DNA from: JAXMBN01 sp046349875
GTDB taxonomy: Bacteria; Planctomycetota; Planctomycetia; Pirellulales; Pirellulaceae
NCBI GenBank assembly: GCA_046349875.1
Contig: JAXMBN010000004.1
Span: 1 to 64,000 of the forward strand
Direction of reading: 5' to 3'
DNA: 64,000 nucleotides
Positions 1 through 11,110 of this stretch are shown one piece after another (position 1 is the stretch's first letter; each line of letters starts with the position of its first letter). The notes under the pieces are model-generated. The model worked only from the letters and a program-made list of their open reading frames with translations, did not search any database and was not told where the DNA came from. The translations under genes were made by a program, and so were the position numbers.

Positions 1-3000
1 GCCAGCGCTGCAGCGACAGGTCGCGTTGTGGGCACGGTATTCGAAGATACGAACGAGAATGGAATCAAAGAGTCAGGAGAGCATGGGCTCTTGGGCTGGA
101 CGATGTTCATCGACTCCAACGGCGACGGCTCCCTCTCTACTGGAGAGCCAACGGCAATTACCGATGCCGATGGAGACTATATCTTTGCCGAAGTACCGAC
201 TGGGGCCGCGACGATCTTTGAAATTCCACAAGCAGGCTATCGACCGACGATTGGCGGACTATTTCCCACAACGGGAGCCCTCGATCATCAAGCAGTCAAT
301 GTGGTGGCAAACACTTCGTCTCGAGCCGATTTCGCAAACTTGATTCCTCAGGTTGGCACCATTCAAGGGAAGGTATGGAACGACCAAAACGGTGATGGTC
401 TCGCAGGAGCCACCGATCCAGGAATCGCCAATCGAACCGTCTATGTCGACCTCAATCTCAATCAAATATTGGACGCAGGTGAGCCATCGCGTATCACGGA
501 TGGCAGTGGAGCATTTTCATTTGTTGATATCCACACTGGATCCTATCAGGTTCGCGAAAATCGTCCTGATGGATGGGTTAGCTCGATCGGCACCAATCCC
601 TTCTTTACAACTTTTGTGAGTCGCGGTTCGGTTCAAAATCTTTCTTTTATGGACCTCATTCCAGGAACGGGATCGATTTCGGGAAAAGTCTGGAATGATG
701 AGGACGGGAATGGTTTGCTCAACGCAACCGAGCAAGGGCTTGCTGGATGGAGTGTCTTCGTCGATAGCAACTCCAACAGCCAATGGGATGCTGGCGAACC
801 GCGTTCAACGACCGACACCAATGGGAATTATTCGATCCCTGATTTGCCTTACGCAATGCACTCGGTGCGAGTAGATTTGCCTTCGACATGGATCGCGACC
901 TCTCCGACCACAGGCGTCAAATCGGTACGATCATTGACTGGTGACTCCGTCGCAGGCGTTCAGTTTGGCGTTCGCGAAAAGGTCGGCTCCATCCAGGGCA
1001 CCGTTTGGAACGATGACAATGGCGATGCGATTCGCAATGCTGGAGAATCGGGACTCGCTGGATGGCAAATCTGGGTTGACCTCAATGGCAATGCTTCGCG
1101 TGTTGCGGACGAGCCAGTTCAAACGAGCGATGCGACGGGTAACTACACACTTGCAAGAATTCCTGTGGGAACCTACTCCGTGTACGAGTCTTTGCCGGAG
1201 GGCTGGATCAACTCCGTTGGCCGTCCGTCTTCGGTATCCACCACGCTCACCATCGGTAGTCGTTCGCAGATTGACTATTACAACTTGCAACCTCGAATGG
1301 GCAGCATCTCGGGCTCCATTTTTAGCGATACCAATATCAATGGGATCGCCGATGCTGGTGAAGCAGGGTTGTCGAACTGGGAAGTTTTTCTCGATGTGAA
1401 TGCCGATGGAATCCGTAATATCGATGAGCCAACGACGCTCACCGGTGTCGATGGTACGTATACGTTGAATCAAGTCCCTTATGGGAACAACGTGGTGCGC
1501 ACCGTGCTCATGCCTGGATACACTTCGACCAATTTCCCTGGCGGATTGGCTCGAACGAGCTTGCTCAATGGCGAAAACAAACCAGGCATTTCCTTCGGAA
1601 TCCACGAACCGACCGACTTCTCCATCAGCGGAAGTGCTTTCTCGGATGCCAACAAGAATGGAGTTCGAGATGCAGGGGAACGCGGTCTGAGTGGTATTAC
1701 CGTTTACCTCGATCTCAACAATAACGGAGTTCATGAAGCGACGGAACCGAGCACGCAAACCAGCGTGGATCTTTTCTTTACTCCTAAGGTCGATGAAACG
1801 GGCCAATTCTCGTTCACACACCTGACGCGCGGAAGTTATGTCGTTCGTGAAATCGTCCCCGTGGAGCAACATGCCACTCCCGCAGCGGCTCGCTCGACAA
1901 CCGTCGATGTTGGGCCCGCAAGTGTGAATGGAGTTGCGTTTGCAAATCAATTCCGTGCCAACGAAATCCATGGTGTGATCTTCGATGACACCGATGATGA
2001 TGGAGTGTTTGACTCCAATGAATACGCTCGGCCAGGCGTGACCGTCTATGTCGATTCGAATCGCAATGATCTTTACGATGTGGGTGAATTGGAGACGATC
2101 ACGAGCGTCGATGGCACGTATGCCTTCACCGGTCTTATTCCAGGTGCTTATGTGGTTCGCGAAGTAGCGACAAGCATAGGACCACACACCTATCCAATGA
2201 CCGGTGGTGGAGATCTCTGGCCCCAAGGAACGAGCAATGTGGCACAGGGACAGGTAACACCTTCGAGCATTACCACGTCATTGCGAGAAGGACAGTCATA
2301 CACTCAAACGGTAAGCGTCACGCTTCCCGGCGGCGGCAGTGGTATCACCAACTTGGTCGATGTGTTTTTGCTGTTTGATGATACAGGTAGCTTTGCAGGA
2401 AACAGCCCCATCGTACGTGCTGCATTCCCAACCATCATCAGCTCGCTTCAAGCTTCTTTGCCTGGTATCGACTTTGGTTTCGGTGTAGGGCGTTTTGAAG
2501 AATACGGCGGATTTGCCTTCGAAAATGCTACCGGCCGTCCCTTTGTGCTCAACCAACCTATCGTTGCACAGACGACGACCGGATTCTCCACTGCCATACA
2601 GTCGGCACTTGATCGCATGGCACCAGGTTATGGTGGTGACCAACCCGAAACCGATATCGAAGCTCTCTACCAAGTGGTTACGGGCTTGGGCTTCGATGGA
2701 AATAACAATGGTAGCACGCTCGATAGTGGAGCCGCTGGACTTGCATCGACGCAGTTGACGCCAGGAGCCAGTGGAGACGTTCCTGGCTTTGCATCCTTCC
2801 ATGCCGATCCGACCAATGGAGTTCTGGCTCCCGATGGAACCATCGGTGGTGTTGGGTTCCGAAACGGTGCCTTGCCGATCATCTTGACTGCAACCGATAC
2901 AGGCTTTGCTTATCAACCTAAGGGCGAACTTGACATCGTGGGAGCTGGAGGCCTCACCTTGCCTCTTTCAGCCTTGACCCAAACATCGAGGCCATCGACA

Positions 3001-6000
3001 CCATTTGCATCGGGCGCTGGCATTCAAGAGACGGTCACGGCACTCAATGCCCTTGGAGCTCTCGTGATTGGTCTTGGGACAAACCCACAATCCACGCTCG
3101 ATCCTCGCCAAGGACTGGAATCGTTGGCGAAATTGACAGGAGCCGTCAACAACTCGCTGACAACCATTAGCAACGGAACAACCGATCCCATTGCTCCTGG
3201 AGATCCACTCTACTTTCAAATCAGCACGGGCTTTGGAGCCACGGTAGCCAACGGCATCGTCAATGCCATACAGAATGCCGTTACCAATGTTGCGGTCGAC
3301 ATCTCGCTGCGAGTAACCGACCCTTCCGTGCGGCTGATCAATCATTCGGGAACGCGTCTTGGTGTAGGCGCTGGTCAATCCGCCTCCTTTGATATCGAGT
3401 TCATTGGCGATGGTAAGCCTCATCGCTTTGACTTGCAATTCGTTCGTGAAGGAACGAATGTTGTCCTCGGATCCATCCCCATCGTTCTCGGAACTCCTGT
3501 CACCGGCGAAGGATATCAATTCGATGATTTAGAGGATGGCGAAATCCATCGCTCGTCGCACTTTGGCAACTATGTCCCCAACGTTGCGCCTTCCTTTACC
3601 AAAGGAATGGATATTGTGGTGAATGAGGACGCTGGCTCGCAGTCGTTTGCCAACTGGGCCACGACCATTTCGAAAGGGGCCTCGACGGAAAGTGGACAAA
3701 CCGTCAACTTTCTAGTCCAAACATCCAATCCAACTCTATTTTCATCGCTTCCATCCATCTCTGCCGACGGAACATTAACCTTCACGCCTGCTCCGAATGC
3801 AAATGGATCGGCGGATATTACAGTGCGTATCCATGATGATGGTGGCATTGGCCGAAGTGGATCCGATACAAGCCTCGCTCAAAACTTTGTCATTCAAATT
3901 CAGAGCGTCAATGATGCACCTCAGGCTAATTCTGATCACTATCAAGTTGCCCAAGATACTCCACTGGTGATCCCCGCGCCAGGCGTTCTCATCAATGACA
4001 GCGACGTCGAAGGTAGCCCTTTGGCAGTTCGCCTGGCCGTTGCACCACTACATGGAACGGTGACCCTCGACGCTAATGGAGGATTCAACTACATCCCACA
4101 AGCTGGATTCTTTGGTGTCGACACCTTTACCTATGTGGCCAACGATGGTGCATTGGATTCACCTGAAGCTTCCGTGACCATCGACGTTACTCGATTCAAT
4201 CGTTCGCCAGTAGCGACTCCAGACACGTACGAAACCAATCAGAACACAACCTTGGATGTCGTTGCACCCGGGATTCTGCTCAACGATGTCGATCCCGATG
4301 GTGACGCGATCACAGCTAGGCCTTTGACGCTTCCTATTCATGGAACCCTTCGTTCGCTCGCAGATGGATCGCTGAGCTACACACCTAATGTCAATTACGT
4401 CGGTATGGATAGTTTTACCTATGTAGCGAACGATGGCATGATCGACTCACAACCAGCCACGGTGACCATTCAGGTTCTATCGACCAATCATGCTCCGATG
4501 GCCCAATCGGATCAATACAACGTCATTGAAGACACGCCCTTCGCCTCGACTCCGAATTCGATCCTGGACAACGACACCGATAGCGACGGCGATTCCCTGC
4601 AACCGCTTGTCTTGACGCCACCTCTTCACGGAACACTTTCATTGAATGCCAATGGAACATTCTTATACACACCGACTGCCAACTATTTTGGAAGTGACTC
4701 GTTCGTCTATCGAGTCAACGATGGCCAAGCAGATTCCAACTTGGCTACCGTGACATTGAACATCCAAGCGGTGAATGATGCACCGATCGCCAACGACGAT
4801 AGTTTCAGCGTGACCGAAGATGGACGCCTGAATGTTGTGGCACCTGGCGTGATGAGCAACGACAGCGATGTCGAAGGAGATCCGGTGGCGGTTCGGTTGA
4901 TTTCAGGGCCCGTTCACGGGACGCTTTCGCTCCAAGCAGACGGTTCCTTTAGCTATGTTCCTGATCCAAATTACAACGGAAGCGATCGATTTACCTACGT
5001 TGGCTCCGACGGCGTGAGTGAATCCCGAGTCGCAACCGCCACCATCTCGGTCGCCTCGGTCAACGATGCCCCTGTTGCCAATGCGGATCGCTATAGCACC
5101 AGCGAAGACACAACATTGGTTTTGGCAGCTCCTGGAATCTTGGCCAATGACAGCGACGTCGATTCGAGCGTCCTTTCGGCCGTTCTCGCATCCAACCCAT
5201 TGCATGGTACGTTAACTCTCTCGCCCAACGGGTCCATTCGTTACGTTCCTACGCTGAATTACAACGGTCAAGACAGTTTTACTTACCGTACGAGCGATGG
5301 ACTACTCTCCTCTTCCATCGCCACGGTGACCATCGATATTAGCGCTGTGAACGATGCCCCGGTTGCAAGGCAAGACAACTATGCAACACCTTTCAATACT
5401 GTTCTGAACATCCCTGCTCGCGGAGTGCTGAACAATGACGTCGATGTCGATGGCGACATTCTCGAATCGTCTCTGGTTTCGGCACCAACTTCGGGATCAT
5501 TAACGCTCAACAGTGACGGATCGTTCTCGTATCAGCCAGCTCCGGGATTCAACGGATTGGATTCATTTGTTTATCGAGCCACCGACGGAACCGGCGCATC
5601 ATCCAGTGCGACGGTTCAGATTACGGTCAGTCCTCCAGGGCCTAAGTTCTTCGTGGTCGATGCCGACGCCAAGGCAACGTACACTTACGCGGAAGATGGA
5701 AGAGGACTCGGCAACACTCTTCTCAATAAGTCGGACAGCAAACCGCGAGGCATCGCGTCCAACAGTACTGGTACGATTCAATGGGTCATCGATGGCAGTG
5801 GTACGGTCTTCATCTACCAAAACGACAACACGTTGCTTGGCCAATGGAATCCGCAGAATACCGGCAAGCCGGAGGGCATTGCAGTATGGAATAATGATCT
5901 GTGGTTGGTCGATCCAACACAGGACCGAATGTTCTATTTTGCCGGTGGTGCGAACCTCCGTACAGGAAGAGTCGCCCCGACTTCAAGCTTCCCCCTGAAC

Positions 6001-6672
6001 AGTGGCAACCTGAATGCGACCGATGTCGTTTCGGATGGCCTTCACCTTTGGGTACTCAATGATACGCTCGCCGCTGATCGCGTGTTCCGGTATACCGTTT
6101 CTGGTACGCTCGAAGGAAGCTGGGGCTTGTCGACGACAAACCCAAGCCCAACGGGTATTGCGTTGGATCCCAATCATGTGAATCACCTTTGGGTCGTCGA
6201 TGCGAGTACCGATCGAATCTACCAATATGCCAATGCAACGTCTCGCATAACCGGAAGTCAAGAACCTGATCTCACATGGGCATTGAGTGCCGGTAACACC
6301 AATCCTCAAGGCATCGCGGATCCGGAATATCTTTCAGAATCGAGCTTTGCGAACGATGTCATGGAACCACTGTCGCAGGGTATGACGATGGCCAAATACT
6401 TCCACGATTTGGACCAATTGTTTGGACAATACCCAACCGAACTCGAACCTGCTCGCTATGCACTTCGAACTCCGACGACGTACGTCGATGGATTCTCCTC
6501 CGAAACGAAGACTACCCAGAGTGCAGCCAAGAACGATCTTACCTCGCAATCGAATACTGCGAATCACGCAATGGCTTCGAACGATGCATTGAAGGACGAG
6601 ATCTTTGCAACTTGGGGGGACCTAATGGACGACATGCCCGGCAAGAAGAAGTTCGATAGGAGCCGAGCGTAG
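1..6672 (+). CDS. giant SdrD-B / vWA / tandem-95 surface protein, 5'-truncated
   Basis: The frame is open from the first base, so the gene starts upstream; residues below are counted from the GTG at 28. Seven SdrD-B-like repeats (each with D-x-N-x-[DN]-G calcium-loop motifs and a G-E-P turn) cover about residues 1-740. A von Willebrand A-like domain starts near residue 777 with a D-D-T-G-S MIDAS-like motif. A cadherin-like segment follows near 1187, then six tandem-95 repeats (N-D-A-P ... N-D-x-D-x-D) from about 1295 to 1870, a beta-propeller-like region to about 2100, and a charged tail. No LPxTG, dockerin or membrane anchor is visible. By family this is a calcium-stabilised exported adhesin or envelope protein; the ligand is unknown. 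Confidence 0.85.
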   Translation, partial: ASAAATGRVVGTVFEDTNENGIKESGEHGLLGWTMFIDSNGDGSLSTGEPTAITDADGDYIFAEVPTGAATIFEIPQAGYRPTIGGLFPTTGALDHQAVNVVANTSSRADFANLIPQVGTIQGKVWNDQNGDGLAGATDPGIANRTVYVDLNLNQILDAGEPSRITDGSGAFSFVDIHTGSYQVRENRPDGWVSSIGTNPFFTTFVSRGSVQNLSFMDLIPGTGSISGKVWNDEDGNGLLNATEQGLAGWSVFVDSNSNSQWDAGEPRSTTDTNGNYSIPDLPYAMHSVRVDLPSTWIATSPTTGVKSVRSLTGDSVAGVQFGVREKVGSIQGTVWNDDNGDAIRNAGESGLAGWQIWVDLNGNASRVADEPVQTSDATGNYTLARIPVGTYSVYESLPEGWINSVGRPSSVSTTLTIGSRSQIDYYNLQPRMGSISGSIFSDTNINGIADAGEAGLSNWEVFLDVNADGIRNIDEPTTLTGVDGTYTLNQVPYGNNVVRTVLMPGYTSTNFPGGLARTSLLNGENKPGISFGIHEPTDFSISGSAFSDANKNGVRDAGERGLSGITVYLDLNNNGVHEATEPSTQTSVDLFFTPKVDETGQFSFTHLTRGSYVVREIVPVEQHATPAAARSTTVDVGPASVNGVAFANQFRANEIHGVIFDDTDDDGVFDSNEYARPGVTVYVDSNRNDLYDVGELETITSVDGTYAFTGLIPGAYVVREVATSIGPHTYPMTGGGDLWPQGTSNVAQGQVTPSSITTSLREGQSYTQTVSVTLPGGGSGITNLVDVFLLFDDTGSFAGNSPIVRAAFPTIISSLQASLPGIDFGFGVGRFEEYGGFAFENATGRPFVLNQPIVAQTTTGFSTAIQSALDRMAPGYGGDQPETDIEALYQVVTGLGFDGNNNGSTLDSGAAGLASTQLTPGASGDVPGFASFHADPTNGVLAPDGTIGGVGFRNGALPIILTATDTGFAYQPKGELDIVGAGGLTLPLSALTQTSRPSTPFASGAGIQETVTALNALGALVIGLGTNPQSTLDPRQGLESLAKLTGAVNNSLTTISNGTTDPIAPGDPLYFQISTGFGATVANGIVNAIQNAVTNVAVDISLRVTDPSVRLINHSGTRLGVGAGQSASFDIEFIGDGKPHRFDLQFVREGTNVVLGSIPIVLGTPVTGEGYQFDDLEDGEIHRSSHFGNYVPNVAPSFTKGMDIVVNEDAGSQSFANWATTISKGASTESGQTVNFLVQTSNPTLFSSLPSISADGTLTFTPAPNANGSADITVRIHDDGGIGRSGSDTSLAQNFVIQIQSVNDAPQANSDHYQVAQDTPLVIPAPGVLINDSDVEGSPLAVRLAVAPLHGTVTLDANGGFNYIPQAGFFGVDTFTYVANDGALDSPEASVTIDVTRFNRSPVATPDTYETNQNTTLDVVAPGILLNDVDPDGDAITARPLTLPIHGTLRSLADGSLSYTPNVNYVGMDSFTYVANDGMIDSQPATVTIQVLSTNHAPMAQSDQYNVIEDTPFASTPNSILDNDTDSDGDSLQPLVLTPPLHGTLSLNANGTFLYTPTANYFGSDSFVYRVNDGQADSNLATVTLNIQAVNDAPIANDDSFSVTEDGRLNVVAPGVMSNDSDVEGDPVAVRLISGPVHGTLSLQADGSFSYVPDPNYNGSDRFTYVGSDGVSESRVATATISVASVNDAPVANADRYSTSEDTTLVLAAPGILANDSDVDSSVLSAVLASNPLHGTLTLSPNGSIRYVPTLNYNGQDSFTYRTSDGLLSSSIATVTIDISAVNDAPVARQDNYATPFNTVLNIPARGVLNNDVDVDGDILESSLVSAPTSGSLTLNSDGSFSYQPAPGFNGLDSFVYRATDGTGASSSATVQITVSPPGPKFFVVDADAKATYTYAEDGRGLGNTLLNKSDSKPRGIASNSTGTIQWVIDGSGTVFIYQNDNTLLGQWNPQNTGKPEGIAVWNNDLWLVDPTQDRMFYFAGGANLRTGRVAPTSSFPLNSGNLNATDVVSDGLHLWVLNDTLAADRVFRYTVSGTLEGSWGLSTTNPSPTGIALDPNHVNHLWVVDASTDRIYQYANATSRITGSQEPDLTWALSAGNTNPQGIADPEYLSESSFANDVMEPLSQGMTMAKYFHDLDQLFGQYPTELEPARYALRTPTTYVDGFSSETKTTQSAAKNDLTSQSNTANHAMASNDALKDEIFATWGDLMDDMPGKKKFDRSRA

Positions 6673-6721
6673 TAAGTGCTTTTCCAAGAAGTTGCGAACA
6701 ACGCTCTGAGGAAAGGATCAC

Positions 6722-9565
6722 CTAGGGCGTTGCTTCGCGTTTGAGCTTTCGCAAGGATGCCTCAAACTCCGGAAACTTAGGATGTGCCCGAACCGCAGCC
6801 AAGTCCGTATCCTTGAAAAGATGGTCGATGCGATTTTCGGGCAAGAAATACTCGGTGGTCAAAAGGCTGTTCAGCATCTCCAGTGATCGATCAAGATACG
6901 CTTGCGAATGTTCTGGATCGAGCTGCGATGCAAGAGAATAGGCACAAGCCACGTTGTAAAGCACGATGCTCTTTTGGCTTGGTCGTGCCTTCTTCAAAAA
7001 TTCGTCAGCGCGTGCATCCAGGTCCTTAAAATTGCCAGAGCGAATCGATTCAACCCATTGCACTGTTTGCCGCGCGGCATCGACACCGCTTACCCATTCC
7101 AAGTTTGGATTTTCGCGAATCAAGGCTTGCATGAGATCTCCGGCTTCCTTTTCCATCGCGGAAGCTTTATCCTGCATCCCCAAACTTCGATACAAACCGG
7201 AGACCGATCTCAGGGCTTGCATCTTTTGCATGCGAAAAGGAAAGGCCCGTGGATTGGATTGAAGCAACCGATCGAGCAATGCTAGTCCCTCTTCCATGAC
7301 TGCGATGCTCCTTTGCGCCCCGTCTGGCGAACGATCGCGAATACCCATGGTCATCCCGCGTTGAAAAGTCGCGATCGCGGTCGCATAGGACAACTGGTTT
7401 GCTAATCGCGCATTGGGTGCTGCTTGCGTTTCGAGTGGCTTCAAGAGGGAAGCGGCTTGATCGTACGATTCTTGAGCAACATCCAACTGACCACTCGAAA
7501 GAAGATAAGCACCCTCAACCGTCAACGCAAAAGCGATGCTCAACTGAAGGGCATAGGGTCTTTCTTGCAGCTGCTCGAACTTCTTGCGTCGCTCGACCAG
7601 AGGCAGCAATGCCTTTTCGCCTTGTTCTCGGTTGAAAGCCAACAAAAAATAGGCATAGTGCGACTGACCATCCAGATAGCGAATCCAGTGCTCAACCTCA
7701 TCTGGTTCGAGCTCCATCGCTTTCTCCGCAAACTCAATGGCTTGACGGAAATCTTGAATAGCCGCTGGATAGTTTCCTTGGAGAGCTAGGGTATTGGCAT
7801 GCATGGCCCTCGCTTCGGAGGCGCCATCGTATACCGTCGCCGATTTGGGCAGGGACTCGATGAGTCCCTGCCATAACGTCAGCGCCTGGCCGAACGCGAC
7901 GTCGGCCTTGTCGATTTCATTCATGAGGAGTTGAGCTTGGGCAACACGTGCGTACGCCCTCGCTGCTTCCATACGCACTTTGGGATCGTCGCTTTCCTCA
8001 TCGAGAAAAGAAGTATAGAAACGAACCGCTTCTTCCAGCACCTCTTGCCGTTCCGATTGAAGTTCCGGACGAGTCGCCCAACGCTCACTGGCAACGCGGA
8101 CCATCATTCGATCGACAGCATCGATAGCGCGATCCAGTCGTTTTTGTGCGAGCAGCCGCGACTGCTGTGCAACCGTATTCGCTTGAACAGCGATATCTCT
8201 TTCTCGTTGCAACTTTTGATTGGCGCGTACATTGATCGCGATCACCGCAATGACGGAGGTCATCGCAACAGCAGCGGCAGTAGACCATGCGGGATGACGA
8301 GCCATCCATCGAATACCGCGTTCGACAGAAGAGATCGGTCTTGCCAGGATGGGAGTTCCATCCAAATACCTGCGCAATTCATCGCGAACTTCGGCCGCTG
8401 AAGCATACCGTTTGGCCGGGTTCTTTTCTAAAGCCTTGAGACAGATTGTTTCCAAATCGCGAGGAACGCTTGGATTGAGTTGCCTTGGTGGAATGGGCGG
8501 AGTCTTGATGACTTGGAGCAATGTGTCGAGTGGTCTAGTCGATTGAAACGGTGGCCTTCCCGTAACCAAGCAGTACAAGATGGCTCCCAATGCATAGACA
8601 TCGCTCGCAGGCCCAATATCCTGAATTCGTCCTTCTGCTTGCTCGGGAGGCATATAGCTTGGAGTTCCCAAGACCTGCCCTGTCCCTGTTAATTCCGATT
8701 GACCTTGGGTCGACTTGGCCAAACCAAAATCGGTGACCTTGGGAAGATAGATCCATCGTTCTTGTGATCGAGCGGTACTATCATTCCATGAGATACCTTT
8801 GCCTCGCGAAGGCGAATGGCTTTGTAATCCTCGAGACTTTCCCGTGGAGCCATCATCGAATGACGATTGCGAGCTCATCGGCTTGGATGTTTGCGAAGGA
8901 GAAGGTGCATGCTTTGAAACGTGAGTGGCGTCAGCTACGTTCAACTTTACCGAATCGCGAGCTGAATCTTGTTTAACGGTGGTCGACAAGAGGATATTGC
9001 CCGGCTTTAAATCGCGATGAACAATCCCATGCTCATGGGCATACTGAATCGCGTCGCAGATCGGCTCGAGACATAATGCAGCATCGCGCCCCGACATGGG
9101 TCCGTTCTGAATCAAATTCGCAAGGCTCGGCCCTTCAACATATCCCATCGAAAAGAAATGCTGATTTCCAATCGTTCCAATCTCATAGATAGGAACGATG
9201 TGAGGATGTTCAAGCTTCGCTGCGGATTCCGCCTCCATTCGGAAACGCTTTACATCGTCATCGCCCGCGAGATTGCCAGACAAGATCATTTTGAGAGCAA
9301 CGATGCGATTGAGGCTTCGTTGCCGAGCTTTATAAACAACCCCCATCCCACCTCGAGCAATCTCGAAAAGAATCTCGTAGTCTCCGAAGACTTTGGCATC
9401 AGTCGACGTTGGCAGGTGCGAGAGAACTTTATTGGAATCGGATGGTACCTGCGATGGCGAGGCGGGGAGATCGATGGTGGCATCGGAAACCGACCAATCG
9501 AGTTCGGACGAACCCTTGGCGAGGTCTTGGGTTGCGTCATCGTGTGACGGTTGGGAATCGGACAT
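6722..9565 (-). CDS. Ser/Thr protein kinase with transmembrane segment and TPR tail
   Basis: A Hanks-type kinase domain spans about residues 61-410. It has a glycine loop (A-R-G-G-M-G), the catalytic lysine in VALK (K92), HRDLKPGN (183-190), DFG (279-281) and a P-P-E-Q replacement of APE. About 78 Ser/Gln-rich residues (195-272) are inserted between the catalytic loop and DFG, where most kinases have about ten. One membrane helix (about 429-446) is followed by about 500 residues of helical TPR-like repeats, presumably extracytoplasmic. All catalytic residues are present, so it should be active. It converges on the giant surface protein gene with a 49-base gap. This architecture is common in planctomycetes; the substrate is unknown. 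Confidence 0.9.
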   Translation of the reverse strand: MSDSQPSHDDATQDLAKGSSELDWSVSDATIDLPASPSQVPSDSNKVLSHLPTSTDAKVFGDYEILFEIARGGMGVVYKARQRSLNRIVALKMILSGNLAGDDDVKRFRMEAESAAKLEHPHIVPIYEIGTIGNQHFFSMGYVEGPSLANLIQNGPMSGRDAALCLEPICDAIQYAHEHGIVHRDLKPGNILLSTTVKQDSARDSVKLNVADATHVSKHAPSPSQTSKPMSSQSSFDDGSTGKSRGLQSHSPSRGKGISWNDSTARSQERWIYLPKVTDFGLAKSTQGQSELTGTGQVLGTPSYMPPEQAEGRIQDIGPASDVYALGAILYCLVTGRPPFQSTRPLDTLLQVIKTPPIPPRQLNPSVPRDLETICLKALEKNPAKRYASAAEVRDELRRYLDGTPILARPISSVERGIRWMARHPAWSTAAAVAMTSVIAVIAINVRANQKLQRERDIAVQANTVAQQSRLLAQKRLDRAIDAVDRMMVRVASERWATRPELQSERQEVLEEAVRFYTSFLDEESDDPKVRMEAARAYARVAQAQLLMNEIDKADVAFGQALTLWQGLIESLPKSATVYDGASEARAMHANTLALQGNYPAAIQDFRQAIEFAEKAMELEPDEVEHWIRYLDGQSHYAYFLLAFNREQGEKALLPLVERRKKFEQLQERPYALQLSIAFALTVEGAYLLSSGQLDVAQESYDQAASLLKPLETQAAPNARLANQLSYATAIATFQRGMTMGIRDRSPDGAQRSIAVMEEGLALLDRLLQSNPRAFPFRMQKMQALRSVSGLYRSLGMQDKASAMEKEAGDLMQALIRENPNLEWVSGVDAARQTVQWVESIRSGNFKDLDARADEFLKKARPSQKSIVLYNVACAYSLASQLDPEHSQAYLDRSLEMLNSLLTTEYFLPENRIDHLFKDTDLAAVRAHPKFPEFEASLRKLKREATP

Positions 9566-9764
9566 GGTCGACTAGTTGCCAAAAAGGTGGATGCTCAATC
9601 GTCGCTATTGTAGCCTACTCTGCATCGATCCGCCCTGTCGCGAAGGCAATACGGATGAGCTACAATCGGATTCTCCAAGCTTTGGACTGCGCGAAACAAA
9701 CCTTGGTTACATCTTCTCCCTAACCACGTGCACCCATCCTACTCTCCCGCCTGAGCAATCTTCT

Positions 9765-11038
9765 ATGCACGCCTCAAAGACTTCTTCCGTTGTGTCCACA
9801 CGTGGTCGAAACCTCGCATTACTCGCAGCGTTTCTTGGTTGGATGTTCGACGGCATGGAGATGGGGATCTTCCCACTGGTTGCAGGTCCAGGACTTCGCG
9901 AAATGGGAGTCCACTCGGGCTTGGAACTCAATACGCCCGAGATGAACAGTATGTCAGTTTTTGGATGGGTTGGGTCACGGCGTTCTTTTTGTTTGGCGCC
10001 GCGCTCGGAGGACTCACTTTTGGTTGGCTTGGTGATCGCATCGGCCGCATACGTGCGATGTCGTGGAGCATCCTTTGTTATTCTGCATTCACTGGGCTTT
10101 GCTATTTTGCGGCCGAACCTTGGCAAATGGCTGCACTGCGTTTCATTGCCGCGTTAGGAATGGGTGGTGAATGGGCACTAGGTGTGGCTTTGGTGATGGA
10201 GTCATGGCCTTCGAAATGGCGATCCTATCTTGCAGGACTCATCGGCGCTGCGGCTAACCTCGGATACGTTTTGATCGCTTTGATCGCGATCTATTTTCCT
10301 GTGCGCGACGATTCGTGGCGATGGGTCATGCTTATCGGTGCTGCTCCCGCGATACTCACGTTTGGTATTCGCATGTTTGTCCCCGAGTCGCATCTTTGGG
10401 AAGAAGCTCAGCAGAAGGGACCATCCACACCGATTCGCGATGTGCTCTCGGCGCCTATTCTTCCTAAGACACTTCTTGCGACACTGTTTGCGAGCGTAGC
10501 GTTGATCGTGACCTGGGGAATTGTTCAATGGATTCCCTTGTGGGCCGATCAAATCGCGCTGGACAAGAATCCGATTCGCAAAGCAGAACTTCAACTGTGT
10601 TCTTCCTCGGGCGCTGTCTTTGGTTCACTGATCGCGCCCATTATTGGAAACATCATCGGTCGACGCTTAACCTATTTTGGAATGTGTGGCTTAGCGCTGA
10701 TCCTCTGCGAAACACTCTTCTTGATGGTTCATGATTTTGGCATCGGGTTCAAAATCATGACCATTGCAGTCGGAGCCTCTTCCGCATCGTTTTATGGTTG
10801 GTTGCCTCTCTACCTTCCTGAACTTTTTCCAACACGAGCGCGAGCGACGGGACAGGGTTTGGCGTTTAACTTTGGGAGAATATTCGCAGGGATCGGGGCA
10901 TTGTTCATGCCCCAAATTATGAAGGCCTTTGAGGGGAGTTATCCCAAAGCAGGAGCCACCATCGCGCTGATGTATCTGGTGGGTATGATCGCAATTTGGT
11001 TTGCACCGGAGACGAAAGACAAACCGCTCCCCGACTAA
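9765..11038 (+). pseudogene. MFS transporter, interrupted by a -1 type frameshift
   Basis: The N-terminal part (ATG at 9765, M-H-A-S-K, first helix, M-F-D-G-M-E-M-G motif) is in one frame. The rest, from F-W-M-G-W-V-T-A-F-F and the MFS loop motif G-W-L-G-D-R-I-G-R to the stop at 11036-11038, is in another. The two halves join at a run of five T at 9958-9962; a sixth T would restore a continuous protein of about 424 residues with about 12 helices. The C-terminal P-E-T-K resembles sugar or organic-acid transporters of the SP/AAHS type. It could be a true pseudogene, a homopolymer error or, less likely, programmed slippage. Substrate unknown. Confidence 0.8.
9958..9962 (+). other. T5 run at the frameshift point
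   Basis: Before this run the transporter reads M-S-V-F in the upstream frame; after it W-M-G-W-V-T reads in the frame one base back. One added T gives a seamless junction. Only this position reconciles the two frames without losing conserved MFS residues. Confidence 0.6.
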
Positions 11039-11110
11039 TGTTCGGTCGATGCAACCATCGAGCTCGATGATGCAAAGGAGATGCGGAATCTTGAAAATAC
11101 GAAAGAAGCA

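Noticed and set aside
931..2226. 431-codon open frame antisense to the giant surface protein gene
   Set aside because: It mirrors the repeated SdrD-B codon pattern of the sense gene and shows no ribosome site or recognisable domain.
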